Counted from the first letter of the stretch, positions 1-9,470 are shown. The stretch is DNA of 64,000 nt from Agrobacterium tumefaciens (GCF_013318015.2 NZ_CP115841.1:2101001-2165000), one strand, 5' to 3'. Numbers and translations are program-made. The notes: generated from the letters alone by a model not told the origin.

Positions 1-27
1 CTTCAGATTTTCGATTTCGACCAGCAT
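1..27 (-). CDS. Peptide ABC transporter ATP-binding protein, N-terminal 9 codons only
   Basis: On the minus strand an ATG at 27-25 opens a frame reading MLVEIENLK, the usual beginning of DppD/OppD-type nucleotide-binding subunits. It starts 3 bases after the stop codon of the upstream permease, as expected for the next gene of a peptide importer operon. Only nine codons are inside the window, so no Walker motif can be checked. The call rests on this N-terminus and on the order binding protein, permease, permease, ATPase. Confidence 0.6.
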
Positions 28-30
28 GGC

Positions 31-933
31 TCAATGTCCCTTCGGGTCGAGCACGTCGCGCAGACCATCGCCAAGGAAGTTGAAGGCGAGCGAGACGAGG
101 AAGATGGCGATGCCCGGAATGGTGGCGACCCACCATTGTTCGAAGATGAAGCGCTTGGCCGTCGCAATCATCGCACCCCACTCCGGCGAAGGCGGCTGCG
201 CGCCCATGCCGAGGAAGCCGAGGCTTGCGGCGGTGATGATGATCGAGCTCATGTCGAGCGTGATGCGCACGATGAGGCTCGGCACGCAGAGCGGCGCGAT
301 GTGACGGGCGATGATGCGCCAGGCGGAAGCGCCTGTCAGCCGGTAGGCCGCAACGAAATCGCTGCCGCGAACCGTCATGGTTTCGGCGCGAGCGAGACGC
401 GCATAGGGCGGCCAGGCGGTGAGCGCAATGGCGAGAATGGCGCTTTCGACGCCAGGCTTCAGCGCCGCGACGAAGGCAAGCGCCAGGATGAGGCGCGGGA
501 AGGCCAGGAACACATCGGTCACCCGCATCAACACCGTATCGACGATACCGCCGAAATAACCGGCGATGCAGCCGATGGCGAGACCGATCGGCGCAACGAG
601 AACGACGACGGCAATGACCATGCCAAGCGTGACGCGACCACCATAAAGAATGCGGGAAAGAATGTCGCGACCCAGCTCATCCGTGCCGAACCAGTGCTCG
701 GCACTCGGGAAGGCAAGGCGGTTGCCGAGGTTCTGCGCGGCCGGATCGTAAGGCGCGATGAACGGCGCCAGCAGCGACAGCGCAATGAAGACGATGATGA
801 TCGTGAGACCGACCACCGCCAGCGGATTGGACTTGAGGTTCAGCCAGATGCGGTACCGGTTTCCCCAGGCAGCCTGCCTGCGGGAATGCGGCGTCTCATC
901 CAGAGCCCAGTTTCTGAAAGTTGCTAACATCAT
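31..933 (-). CDS. Peptide/dipeptide ABC transporter permease, DppC/OppC type
   Basis: Inner-membrane permease of 300 residues for uptake of peptides or related compounds. A cytoplasmic N-terminus of about 35 residues with the family's conserved LKSNPLAVVGL entry into the first membrane helix is followed by the OppC N-terminal domain and a BPD_transp_1 region with four to five further hydrophobic segments. The coupling-loop region (EAAA-type motif) reads DFVAAYRLTGAS near residue 190. Length is normal for DppC. The start overlaps the end of the DppB-like gene by 4 bases; a second ATG one codon later is equally possible. The substrate cannot be read from the sequence, but the divergent dipeptidase gene suggests peptides. 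Confidence 0.9.
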   Translation of the reverse strand: MMLATFRNWALDETPHSRRQAAWGNRYRIWLNLKSNPLAVVGLTIIIVFIALSLLAPFIAPYDPAAQNLGNRLAFPSAEHWFGTDELGRDILSRILYGGRVTLGMVIAVVVLVAPIGLAIGCIAGYFGGIVDTVLMRVTDVFLAFPRLILALAFVAALKPGVESAILAIALTAWPPYARLARAETMTVRGSDFVAAYRLTGASAWRIIARHIAPLCVPSLIVRITLDMSSIIITAASLGFLGMGAQPPSPEWGAMIATAKRFIFEQWWVATIPGIAIFLVSLAFNFLGDGLRDVLDPKGH

Positions 934-1943
934 CGAACGCGGGGATCCATTACTCGGTAAAGTACGTCTGCGAGCAGGTTGAGGCCGACATAGATCAGGC
1001 CGATCAACAGGGTCGCTCCGACGACAGGGTTCATGTCCGCGTTCATGAGCGAGACGGTGAGATATTGGCCAAGGCCCGGCCAGCTGAAGACGGTTTCCGT
1101 CACCACGGCACCTTCCAGAAGGCCGGCATAGGTGAGTGCGAGAACCGTGACGAGCTGTACGGCAACCGTCGGGAAGGCGTGCCCCCAGATGACGGTCATT
1201 GCCGAAAGCCCCTTGGCACGGGCGGTAATGACATATTCGCCCTTCAGCGCATCGATCATGAAGGCGCGTGTCATGCGGGTGATATAGGCCATGCTGAAAT
1301 AGGCAAGGATGCAGACGGGCTGCACCATATGGGCGATGGCGTCGTAAAACGCGTCCCAGTCGCCGGCAAGCAGCGTATCGACCGTCATCAGGCCCGTGAC
1401 CGGCGAGATCATGCCGTCATAGATGATGTCCTGCCTGCCCGGTCCGGGTGCGACGCCAAGCGTGGCGTAAAATACCAGCAGCGAAATCAGCGCCAGCATG
1501 AAGACGGGCACGGAATGGCCGGCAAGGCAGACGACGCGGATGATCTGGTCCGTCAACTTACCCTGCTTCACGGCGGCCCATACGCCGAGCGGAATGCCGA
1601 TCAGCGCCGCGAGAACGAGTGCTGCCGTAGCAAGCTCGAAGGTGGCGGGGAAAACGCGCTTTATATCGATCCAGACCGGGTTGCGGGTCAGAATGGAATT
1701 GCCGAAATCACCGTGCAGCACCTGCGACACATAGTGGAAAAACTGAACGACCAGTGGCTGGTCCAGGCCCATTTCGGCCCGAACCCGCACGATGACGTCT
1801 TCAGGCGCGTTGTCGCCGACTGCCGCGATGACAGGATCGACAGGCATGACGCGCCCGATCAGGAAGGTGATGACCATCAACCCGAACAGCGTCAGAATGA
1901 CGCTGCTCAGTGTCGACGATATGCTTTTGACGCGCTTGTTCAA
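930..1943 (-). CDS. Peptide/dipeptide ABC transporter permease, DppB/OppB type
   Basis: Inner-membrane permease of 337 residues, partner of the DppC-like subunit. A first membrane helix at about residues 13-35 carries the DppB-typical TFLIGRVMPVDPV sequence. A periplasmic region with the family's motif (FFHYVSQVLHGDFGNSI, about residues 87-103) follows, then five more hydrophobic segments and the coupling-loop sequence KGEYVITARAKGLS. Length is typical. It starts 2 bases after the stop of the binding-protein gene and overlaps the next permease by 4 bases, which indicates translational coupling in one operon. Confidence 0.92.
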   Translation of the reverse strand: MNKRVKSISSTLSSVILTLFGLMVITFLIGRVMPVDPVIAAVGDNAPEDVIVRVRAEMGLDQPLVVQFFHYVSQVLHGDFGNSILTRNPVWIDIKRVFPATFELATAALVLAALIGIPLGVWAAVKQGKLTDQIIRVVCLAGHSVPVFMLALISLLVFYATLGVAPGPGRQDIIYDGMISPVTGLMTVDTLLAGDWDAFYDAIAHMVQPVCILAYFSMAYITRMTRAFMIDALKGEYVITARAKGLSAMTVIWGHAFPTVAVQLVTVLALTYAGLLEGAVVTETVFSWPGLGQYLTVSLMNADMNPVVGATLLIGLIYVGLNLLADVLYRVMDPRVR

Positions 1944-1945
1944 TG

Positions 1946-3541
1946 TTACGCTTTCTTAGCATCGTGGTAGGAATTGCCCTCGGAGAGAACGCCGAGTTCA
2001 AAGCCGGAAACGCCCTTGCGGAACGCGGCCGTCTTCGTCGTCTGGAACATGAAGACGAAGGGGCTGTTTTCCATGTGCTCGCGCTGCAACGCTTCATAAA
2101 GCTCGATGCGCTTTGCCGGGTCCTTCTCGTCACGGGCGGCTTCTGCCTTCGCGGCAAAGTCGTCGTTCTTGAAGCGCGAACGCCACAGGAAGGGCTTGGA
2201 CTTGGCGTCGTCGCCATTGTCCTTGTTGATGTTGAAGACATCGGCATTGGAATGCGGATCGAAGTAATCCGTGCCCCAGGCGGAAAGCGCCATCTGGTGT
2301 TCGCGGCCACGCATCTTGGTCAGAACCTGACGGTTCTCGGCAGATTGCAGACGCACCTTGATGCCGATATCGGCAAGATTTGCCTGGATAGCCTGCGCCA
2401 GATCCGGGTAAGGCTGGGCGGAATAGTGATCCATGGTGATTTCGAAACCGTCGGCAAGACCGGCTTCCGCCATCAGCGCCTTGGCCTTTTCGACATCGCG
2501 CTGGTACGGCGTGTCGTTAACGGCGCCGGGGAAACCTTCCGGCTCGAAGCTCTGGTGAACCTTGTGCGTCAGCGGCACGATGTTTTCCTGCATGCCCTTG
2601 TAGTCCAGCGCCCATTTGATGGCCTGCCAGACCTGTGGCTTGGCAAGGTTCTCATTGCCCTGATTGAGCGAGATCAGCACCAGCGAGGCGATGCTCTTGC
2701 GCTGCAACTCGATGTTGGCGTCGTTCTGGACGGTACGCAGCTGTTCCGAGGTCAGGTCGCGGGCAATGTCGATATCGCCCTTCTGCAACATCAGAAGCTG
2801 GGAAGACGGATCGGTGACATGGCGCAGGATGACGCGCTTGATGTTACCCTTGTAGGGGCCATTCGGGTTGACGGTGAGCGCTACGCTCTCGCTCGGCTTC
2901 CAGGCCTGCAACATGAAATCGCCGGAACCGGCGCTGTTTTTCTGCAGCCAGCCATTGCCGAGGTCTTCGCCCGAGGCATTTGCCAGCACGGCCTTCTTTT
3001 CAACGATCGCGCCGATATTGGCGGAGAGGCAATAGAGCAGGAACGAGATTGCGGTCGGCTTTGCCGTCGTCAGCTTCACCGTCTTTTCGTCGGCGGCAAC
3101 GATGGTCGTTTCGGCATTGTCAGGCGTGAAGCCGAACTGGCCGATGATGAAGGCCGGGCTCTTGTTCATCTTGATGGCGCGCTGCAGAGAAAAGGCCACG
3201 TCTTCCGCGGTCACTTTCGCACCGCTCGAGAAGGTCGCATCGTCACCGATCACAAAGGTGAAAACCTTGCTTTCCGCATCGGCTTCCCAGGACTTCGCGA
3301 TGACCGGATCGACCTTGGTGGAATCTTCACGGTTCGCCCGCACCAGCTTCTGGTACATGTTGGACATGATTTCACCGCCGACGGCTTCGAAACCCTCATG
3401 CGGATCAAGGCTCGTCATGTTGTCCAGCTGCTGCGCGACCACCAGAATATCCTTGGGTGTCGCAGCAAATGCCGGAATGTGCGCATAGGACAGGAACGGT
3501 ACAGCAGCGCCGGCAATCAGCAGGTTGCGTCTTGAAATCAT
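1946..3541 (-). CDS. Peptide ABC transporter substrate-binding protein (SBP family 5)
   Basis: Periplasmic binding protein of 531 residues, first gene of the importer operon. The chosen start at 3541 has a strong ribosome site (AAGGGG) 9-10 bases upstream and opens with MISRRNLLIAGAAVPFLS, a signal peptide with an SRR-N-L sequence resembling a Tat signal, cleaved near AFA-AT. A longer frame to 3658 exists but adds an N-terminus unlike a secreted protein. The body has SBP_bac_5 features: the region around TSLDPHEGFE, a GSGDFMLQAW segment, and the conserved VWQAIKWALDYKGM stretch. The pairing with a divergent dipeptidase suggests peptides or D-amino-acid dipeptides; this is inference. Confidence 0.9.
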   Translation of the reverse strand: MISRRNLLIAGAAVPFLSYAHIPAFAATPKDILVVAQQLDNMTSLDPHEGFEAVGGEIMSNMYQKLVRANREDSTKVDPVIAKSWEADAESKVFTFVIGDDATFSSGAKVTAEDVAFSLQRAIKMNKSPAFIIGQFGFTPDNAETTIVAADEKTVKLTTAKPTAISFLLYCLSANIGAIVEKKAVLANASGEDLGNGWLQKNSAGSGDFMLQAWKPSESVALTVNPNGPYKGNIKRVILRHVTDPSSQLLMLQKGDIDIARDLTSEQLRTVQNDANIELQRKSIASLVLISLNQGNENLAKPQVWQAIKWALDYKGMQENIVPLTHKVHQSFEPEGFPGAVNDTPYQRDVEKAKALMAEAGLADGFEITMDHYSAQPYPDLAQAIQANLADIGIKVRLQSAENRQVLTKMRGREHQMALSAWGTDYFDPHSNADVFNINKDNGDDAKSKPFLWRSRFKNDDFAAKAEAARDEKDPAKRIELYEALQREHMENSPFVFMFQTTKTAAFRKGVSGFELGVLSEGNSYHDAKKA

Positions 3542-3770
3542 CGAAAATCCCCTTTCGGACCTTATTTTTCGGAAACGGTATGGGTTCGCCCCAATCCAGT
3601 CATTTTTTTTATGTTTTCCCGCGATTACCACGAGCAAACGAGGCGCGACCAATTCCAAATTTGGCAGAGCCTATGCACGGATTGCATTTGCTCCGACCTT
3701 GACCTTTCCTCTACCAATTCTCAAAAGTCTGACGACCGCGCGCCCGCGCCCCGCCCGTATCCAAAGGTGA

Positions 3771-4817
3771 ATGACCATGACCGATGAAAAAACCGTACCC
3801 GTCTTCGACGGCCACAACGACGTGCTTCTGCGGTTATGGCGATCGGGCAATGCCTCTCCCGAAACGCTTCTCATCGAGGGTGATACGGTCGGCCACATCG
3901 ACCTGCCGCGCGCCAGGAAGGGCGGGTTGGCCGGTGGCCTCTGCGCCATCTACGTCCCCTCGCCCAGCATGGAGAAGGACGCGAACGGCGACTTCACGAC
4001 ACCGGCTGAAGCGGACGCGCTGAAGGCGACGCTTGGCATGGCGGCCCTACTGTTCCGCGCCGAGAAACAATCAGGCGGTGCGCTGAAAGTCTGCCGCACG
4101 GCCGCCGAGATCCGCAGCGCGATGGCAGAGGGCGCCTTTGCCTCCGTCTTCCATATCGAGGGCGCAGAAGCGATCGGCGCCGATCTGGATGCGCTGCATG
4201 TTCTCCACGAGGCTGGCCTTCGCACGCTCGGCCCGGTCTGGAGCCGCCCGAACATCTTCGCCTACGGCGTTCCCTTCCGCTTCCCGTCGACACCGGATAT
4301 CGGCCCCGGCCTCACCGATGCCGGAAAACGGCTGGTAAAGACCTGCAACGAACTGAAGATCATGGTCGACCTGTCGCACATGAACGAACAGGGTTTCTGG
4401 GACATCGCGAAGATTTCGGACGCACCGCTGGTGGCGTCCCATTCCAACACCTATGCGCTGTGCAACCACAGCCGCAACCTGACGGACCGCCAGCTGGACG
4501 CGATCCGCGACACAGGCGGTCTTGCCGGCATCAATTTCGGCGTTCTGTTCCTGCGCCAGGACGGCGTGAAGAACCCGGCTACCGATCTTGGCGAACTGGT
4601 CCGCCATGTCGACTATATCGTCAACCGCATCGGCATCGATCACGTCGCACTCGGCTCGGATTTCGACGGCACCACCATTCCAGCAGCCATGAAGGATGCG
4701 GCCGATCTGCAATTGCTGGTCACAGCCCTACGCAACGGCGGTTATGACGACGCCGCACTCGCCAAGATCTGCCATGGCAACTGGGTACGCGTGCTGGAGA
4801 AAACGTGGGGCGCGTAA
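3771..4817 (+). CDS. Membrane (renal)-type dipeptidase, peptidase family M19
   Basis: Zinc metallodipeptidase of 348 residues that hydrolyses dipeptides, in this family often with a D-residue at the C-terminus. Family metal-site motifs are in place: H15-x-D17 (FDGHND), E130 (HIEGAE), the histidine of ASHSN, the histidine of CNHSRN, and D in GSDFDG near the C-terminus. There is no signal peptide, so it is predicted cytoplasmic. It is transcribed divergently from the peptide importer with a 229-base gap, fitting a two-part import and hydrolysis function. A start at 3777 (MTDEKT) is possible. A rho-independent terminator follows at 4866. Confidence 0.93.
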   Translation: MTMTDEKTVPVFDGHNDVLLRLWRSGNASPETLLIEGDTVGHIDLPRARKGGLAGGLCAIYVPSPSMEKDANGDFTTPAEADALKATLGMAALLFRAEKQSGGALKVCRTAAEIRSAMAEGAFASVFHIEGAEAIGADLDALHVLHEAGLRTLGPVWSRPNIFAYGVPFRFPSTPDIGPGLTDAGKRLVKTCNELKIMVDLSHMNEQGFWDIAKISDAPLVASHSNTYALCNHSRNLTDRQLDAIRDTGGLAGINFGVLFLRQDGVKNPATDLGELVRHVDYIVNRIGIDHVALGSDFDGTTIPAAMKDAADLQLLVTALRNGGYDDAALAKICHGNWVRVLEKTWGA

Positions 4818-4865
4818 CGCGCCCCGACTTTGGCATTCTCCCCGGACTTCCGTGCCGGAGACATG

Positions 4866-4901
4866 AAGCGGCAGGCCTCAGGCCTTTGCCGCTTTCTTTT
4901 T
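4866..4901 (+). terminator. Rho-independent terminator of the M19 dipeptidase gene
   Basis: AAGCGGCA at 4866-4873 pairs with TGCCGCTT at 4887-4894, with an inner GGCC/GGCC stem at 4874-4877 and 4881-4884, followed by TCTTTTTT. It lies inside the last codons of the convergent small gene, whose lysine-rich tail is encoded by the T-tract. Confidence 0.75.
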
Positions 4902-5171
4902 GCCCGTGGACCGAAACGCCAGCAGGCCTGCGACCAGACCAGCAATGGCCCATTTGATCGGCAGTACATCCGCCGTCTCGCTACGGATCGGCAGAACGGT
5001 CACTGTTCCCGGACGCGATTCATATCCGGCCTGCCCGCCGGCCTTCGCATCAGCGATCTGCTGCGGCGAGACAACCCATTCGGCGCCCCGCATCTTGTCA
5101 TAAGCCATGTAGCCGCCGCCCACCAAAAGGGCTGCGATCAGCGAAATTACTATTCTTGTAGGCATGTTCAT
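4878..5171 (-). CDS. Small membrane protein of unknown function
   Basis: 97 residues with two hydrophobic segments: residues 6-24 (IVISLIAALLVGGGYMAY) and about 71-86 (IKWAIAGLVAGLLAF). Between them is a soluble stretch of about 45 residues containing QQIADAKAGGQAGYESRPG, and the protein ends with GKKKAAKA. I do not recognise a characterised family. The positive tail suggests both ends are cytoplasmic with the middle loop in the periplasm. It is convergent with the dipeptidase gene and divergent from lpiA, so it is probably monocistronic. Codon use matches its neighbours, so it is likely a real gene. Confidence 0.7.
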   Translation of the reverse strand: MNMPTRIVISLIAALLVGGGYMAYDKMRGAEWVVSPQQIADAKAGGQAGYESRPGTVTVLPIRSETADVLPIKWAIAGLVAGLLAFRSTGKKKAAKA

Positions 5172-5446
5172 TTTGCATTTCCTTCAATTGAAAGAAGCGT
5201 TTAATCACATCAAACATCGCCTCCAAGCAATCGGAACGTTTAATTCACGGAGTTTTTGATCTAAAATTTGAACATCGCTCTTTTTGGTTGCATTTTTCAT
5301 TTTAACGGCGAAAATCCCGTTGGTTTGTCGCCAAACTTCACATCGACACGTCACGCATTTCTGCTAAGCAAATTTCCTCAACCGAAACGAATTAGCGACA
5401 CAATCCTGTGGTTCGCCAACCAAGGGACTGGCGCTGGAAAAAGCAA

Positions 5447-8047
5447 ATGGCAGACAAGAGCGAAATTATACAGACCGATATTACCGAATCCCCGGTTGAA
5501 AGCTTCTTTGCCAGAAACCGGCCCTATCTGACGGCCATCGCCATTACGCTCATCTTCGTGATGATGACGTTTGCGATTTACCGCCTCACATCCGAAGTGC
5601 GGTACGATGATGTGATCGCAGCCCTTCTGGACACTTCGCTTCCGGCCATTCTTCTTGCAATGGTCTTTACGGCGCTGAGCTTCCTGTCGCTGATTTTCTA
5701 TGACGCCAACGCGATCGAATATGTCGGAAAAAAGGTGCGCTTCCCGTCCATGGCGGCCACCGCTTTTGCCGCTTACGCCATCGGCAACACTGCTGGATTT
5801 GGCCCCTTGAGCGGCGGCGCCATACGCTTTCGCGCCTATTCCAGGCTGGGACTTTCGCCGGGTGACATCGCCCGTGTCATCGCCTTCGTCACGCTGTCCT
5901 TCGGGCTGGGGCTTTTGTCGGTCAGCGCCCTTTCGACCTTCATCGTCGCACCACGCATCGCCGCCATCATCGGTCTCGACCCGACTGTTCTAAGGGGCGG
6001 AGCGCTCGCCGTCATTGCCGTTCTCGTTACCACCGCCTACGTCGGCCGCAACGGCAAGGCGATCCGGCTTGGCAAATGGCGACTGCGCCTTCCCGACAGC
6101 CGCACCTCCTCGCGCCAGTTCCTCGTCTCCGCCTTTGATATCGCCGCCTCCGCCTCCGTGCTTTACGTGCTCCTGCCCGAGACACATCTCGGCTGGCCGA
6201 CATTCTTCGCGATCTATGCCACCGCCGTTGGCCTTGGCGTTCTCAGCCATGTTCCCGCCGGTCTCGGTGTGTTCGAAACGGTCATGGTAGCCGGGCTCGG
6301 CAACGCGATCAGCGTCGATCAGCTGCTCGGAAGCCTCGTTCTTTATCGCGTCATCTATCACGTCCTGCCGCTGGTTGTTGCCATTCTGGTGATGATCGTT
6401 TCCGAAATGAAGCAGTTCGCGGCCAAGCCGGTGGTCTCCGATATCAGCCAGCTTGCCGTGCGGCTGGCGCCACCGCTGCTCTCCACCTTCGCGATTATTC
6501 TCGGCACCATGCTGATCTTTTCGAGCGTGACTCCGACGCCCGGCAGCAATCTGGATTTCCTGTCGAATTTCGTGCCACTGCCGATCATCGAGGCGGCGCA
6601 CTTTCTGACGAGCATTCTCGGCCTTGGCCTCGTTGTCGCCTCCCGCGGCCTCGGGCAGCGGCTGGATGGGGCGTGGTGGATTGCCCTTGTCGCCGCATCG
6701 CTGGCGCTCATCCTGTCGCTGGTGAAGGCGATCGCCGTTTTCGAGGCAATCTTCCTCGGCATCTTCATCGCGGCGCTCGCCCTCAATATGCGCAGCTTCA
6801 ACCGTCATGCCTCGCTGGTCAAACAGGCGCTGGGACCGAGCTGGCTCGCCGCTATGGCCGTCATCATCGCCGGCGCGGCAACGATCCTTCTGTTCGTCTA
6901 CCGCGACACCGATTACAGCCACACATTGTGGTGGGAATTCGAGTTCTCCGAAGAAGCCCCGCGCGGTCTGCGCGCCCTTCTCGGCCTGGTGCTCGCTTCC
7001 TCCACCATTGCAATTTTCAGCCTGATGCGGCCGGTCACTTTCAAGCCGGATTCCATCCAGCCGGAAGACGTTGAACGTGCAACCGACATCGTCATGCAGC
7101 AGGATTCGGCCGATGCCAATCTGGTGCGCATGGGCGACAAGCATGTGATGTTCTCGGAAAGCGGCAGCGCCTTCATCATGTACGGCATTCAGGGCCGATC
7201 ATGGATAGCCTTCGCCGACCCCGTCGGTAACGAGGAGGATTTTCCCGATCTGGTCTGGCAATTCGTGGAATCCGCCCGTTCGGCGGGTGCGCGCGCCGCC
7301 TTCTACCAGATTTCGCCCTTCCTCCTGTCCCATTGCGCCGATGCGGGCCTGCGTGCCTTCAAGCTTGGCGAACTGGCGCTGGTCGATCTTACCGCATTCG
7401 AATTGAAGGGCGGCAAGCTCGCGACCCTTCGCCAGTCACTGAGCCGCGGCGCCCGCGACGGGCTGACCTTCGAAGTTGTCGAGCAATCGCATGTTGCCGA
7501 TATTCTGGATGATCTCAAGCAGGTCTCGGATGGCTGGCTCACCCACCACAATACAAGGGAAAAGCGATTTTCTCTTGGTGCGTTCGAGCCCAACTACATT
7601 CTCTCCCAGCCCGTCGCCGTGCTGCGCAAGGATGGCAAGATCACCGCCTTCGCCAATCTGATGGTGACGGACACGAAAAAGGAAGCCACCGTCGATCTCA
7701 TGCGCTTTTCACCGGATGCACCGCGCGGCTCGATGGATTTCCTCTTCGTCAGCATCATGCAGCACCTGCGCGAGGCGGGATATGAAAGCTTCAATCTCGG
7801 CATGGCACCCATGTCCGGCATGTCGAAGCGCGATGCGGCACCGGTCTGGGACCGCATTGGCAGCACGCTTTTCGAACATGGCGAACGTTTCTACAACTTT
7901 AAGGGCCTTCGTGCGTTCAAGACGAAGTTCCACCCGAAATGGGAACCGCGTTACCTCGCCGTACAGAATGGCGCAGACGCCGCTCTGGCGCTGATGGACG
8001 CGACGGTTCTGATCAGTGGCGGTGTCAGAGGAGTGATCGGAAAATGA
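5447..8047 (+). CDS. lpiA: Lysyl-phosphatidylglycerol synthase/flippase LpiA (MprF family)
   Basis: Bifunctional inner-membrane enzyme of 866 residues that transfers lysine from lysyl-tRNA to phosphatidylglycerol and flips the product. The N-terminal two thirds are a multi-helix flippase domain that begins with a hydrophobic segment at about residues 27-48 and contains the UPF0104-like GNTAGFGPLSGGAIRFR region. The C-terminal third is the cytoplasmic DUF2156 GNAT-fold transferase, with SRGARDGLTFE, MRFSPDAPRGSMDFLF and FYNFKGLRAFKTKF(H/N)P, all typical of MprF. The start at 5447 removes 13 unlikely residues of a longer frame. The stop overlaps the acvB ATG (ATGA). In Rhizobium tropici lpiA is acid-induced; nothing in the 275-base upstream gap shows the control here. 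Confidence 0.95.
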   Translation: MADKSEIIQTDITESPVESFFARNRPYLTAIAITLIFVMMTFAIYRLTSEVRYDDVIAALLDTSLPAILLAMVFTALSFLSLIFYDANAIEYVGKKVRFPSMAATAFAAYAIGNTAGFGPLSGGAIRFRAYSRLGLSPGDIARVIAFVTLSFGLGLLSVSALSTFIVAPRIAAIIGLDPTVLRGGALAVIAVLVTTAYVGRNGKAIRLGKWRLRLPDSRTSSRQFLVSAFDIAASASVLYVLLPETHLGWPTFFAIYATAVGLGVLSHVPAGLGVFETVMVAGLGNAISVDQLLGSLVLYRVIYHVLPLVVAILVMIVSEMKQFAAKPVVSDISQLAVRLAPPLLSTFAIILGTMLIFSSVTPTPGSNLDFLSNFVPLPIIEAAHFLTSILGLGLVVASRGLGQRLDGAWWIALVAASLALILSLVKAIAVFEAIFLGIFIAALALNMRSFNRHASLVKQALGPSWLAAMAVIIAGAATILLFVYRDTDYSHTLWWEFEFSEEAPRGLRALLGLVLASSTIAIFSLMRPVTFKPDSIQPEDVERATDIVMQQDSADANLVRMGDKHVMFSESGSAFIMYGIQGRSWIAFADPVGNEEDFPDLVWQFVESARSAGARAAFYQISPFLLSHCADAGLRAFKLGELALVDLTAFELKGGKLATLRQSLSRGARDGLTFEVVEQSHVADILDDLKQVSDGWLTHHNTREKRFSLGAFEPNYILSQPVAVLRKDGKITAFANLMVTDTKKEATVDLMRFSPDAPRGSMDFLFVSIMQHLREAGYESFNLGMAPMSGMSKRDAAPVWDRIGSTLFEHGERFYNFKGLRAFKTKFHPKWEPRYLAVQNGADAALALMDATVLISGGVRGVIGK

Positions 8048-9429
8048 GAAAATACAGCATGCTGAAGGCAGCCCTTGCCGCTTCCGCCCTGTTCCTCTCC
8101 CCGTTGTTTGCTTCCAGTGCCGCCTTTTCGCAGGACAAGCCAGCCTATGACACCGGCATGATCCCCGCCGAGCACATCATGGTGCCTGATGGCGAAATTC
8201 TCGCCAGCGTCTTCCTGATTTCCGATGCGGACGGATGGACCGGCACCGACGAAGAACGCGCCAAAGCACTGGTGGAAAAGGGTGCCGCGGTGGTCGGCAT
8301 CGATTTCAAGGAATATCTGAAGGCGCTCGAGGCCGATGATGACGAGTGTATCTATATGATCTCGGACATCGAGTCGCTGTCGGAGCAGATCCAGCGCACC
8401 GCCGGGACGGCCAGCTATCGCCAGCCTATCCTCACCGGCATCGGCAAGGGCGGAACGCTGGCGCTCGCCATGATCGCGCAAAGCCCGGTCTCCACCGTTC
8501 AGGAAGCCATCGCGGTCGACCCCAAGGCTGGCCTGCCGCTTGAGAAGATACTCTGCACCCCCGCCACCAAGGACAAGGTGGACGGTGAAACGGTTTATGG
8601 CCTGACCGATGGCCCGCTGCCAGCTCCTGTCAGCGTGCTGTTCACGCCCGATGCGGATCAGAAGGGCCGCGACCACGTTAACGCCCTGGTGAAGCTTCAT
8701 CCCGATATCGAAGTGACTGATGTGACAGGCAAGGCGGATGAGATTTTGTCCCAGACCCTGTCCGACAAGGTCGATGCGGCGGGCGACACCAGCAGCCCGC
8801 TAGGCCTGCCGATCACGGTTCTCGAAACGAGCCCGGCGATGGACACCATGGCGGTGATCTATTCCGGTGACGGCGGCTGGCGCGATCTGGACGAGGAAGT
8901 CGGCGGCGCGCTGCAAAAGCAGGGGATACCTGTGATCGGCGTCGATGCCCTGCGTTACTTCTGGAAAGAAAAACAACCGCAGGAAGTGGCCAATGACCTT
9001 GCACGCATCATCGACACCTACCGCAAGGAATGGAAGGTTCGGAACGTCGTGCTGATCGGCTATTCCTTTGGCGCCGATATCATTCCCGCCACCTATAATC
9101 TCCTGCCCGAACGCGCGAAATCGCATGTCGTGCAGCTGACGCTGCTTGGACTTTCGACCGAAGTCGATTTCGAGATTTCCGTCCAGGGCTGGCTCGGCGT
9201 TGCCGGCGAAGGCAAGGGCGGCAAGACCATCGATGACATCGTCAAGATCGATCCGAAGCTGGTGCAATGCGTCTATGGCACGGAGGAAGAGGATGAAGAC
9301 CCCTGCCCCGGCCTGAAGGCAAAGGGCGTGGAGACGGTCGGCATCGAAGGTGGCCACCATTTCGATGAGGACTATGAGGGGCTTGCCAAGCGCATCGTGA
9401 CCTCCCTGAAAACCCGGCTACCGAAATAG
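8044..9429 (+). CDS. acvB: AcvB, periplasmic lysyl-phosphatidylglycerol hydrolase / VirJ homologue
   Basis: 461 residues with a clear Sec signal (MLKAALAASALFLSPLFASSAAFSQ) exporting it to the periplasm. The C-terminal half is an alpha/beta hydrolase with nucleophile elbow GYSFG, serine at about 341, and a probable histidine in the GGHHFDEDY stretch near the C-terminus. The N-terminal half repeats a VirJ-like domain. A. tumefaciens AcvB is known to be needed for virulence, to resemble Ti-plasmid VirJ and to hydrolyse lysyl-phosphatidylglycerol made by LpiA. The ATGA overlap with lpiA means maker and breaker of the lipid are co-translated. Confidence 0.95.
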   Translation: MRKYSMLKAALAASALFLSPLFASSAAFSQDKPAYDTGMIPAEHIMVPDGEILASVFLISDADGWTGTDEERAKALVEKGAAVVGIDFKEYLKALEADDDECIYMISDIESLSEQIQRTAGTASYRQPILTGIGKGGTLALAMIAQSPVSTVQEAIAVDPKAGLPLEKILCTPATKDKVDGETVYGLTDGPLPAPVSVLFTPDADQKGRDHVNALVKLHPDIEVTDVTGKADEILSQTLSDKVDAAGDTSSPLGLPITVLETSPAMDTMAVIYSGDGGWRDLDEEVGGALQKQGIPVIGVDALRYFWKEKQPQEVANDLARIIDTYRKEWKVRNVVLIGYSFGADIIPATYNLLPERAKSHVVQLTLLGLSTEVDFEISVQGWLGVAGEGKGGKTIDDIVKIDPKLVQCVYGTEEEDEDPCPGLKAKGVETVGIEGGHHFDEDYEGLAKRIVTSLKTRLPK

Positions 9430-9446
9430 GCTGTCGCAACCTCTGC

Positions 9447-9470
9447 GGCTTCGGGAGAATTCCCGAAGCC
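9447..9470 (+). terminator. Hairpin downstream of acvB, probable terminator
   Basis: A perfect 10-base-pair stem (GGCTTCGGGA 9447-9456, TCCCGAAGCC 9461-9470) with a GAAT loop lies 18 bases after the acvB stop. No T-tract follows, so it may be a weak or factor-assisted terminator, or an mRNA 3' stabiliser. Confidence 0.5.

Noticed and set aside
34..927. Long plus-strand frame opposite the DppC-like gene
   Set aside because: It is the antisense of a well-supported permease; its protein is hydrophilic and low-complexity, as expected for GC-rich antisense frames.
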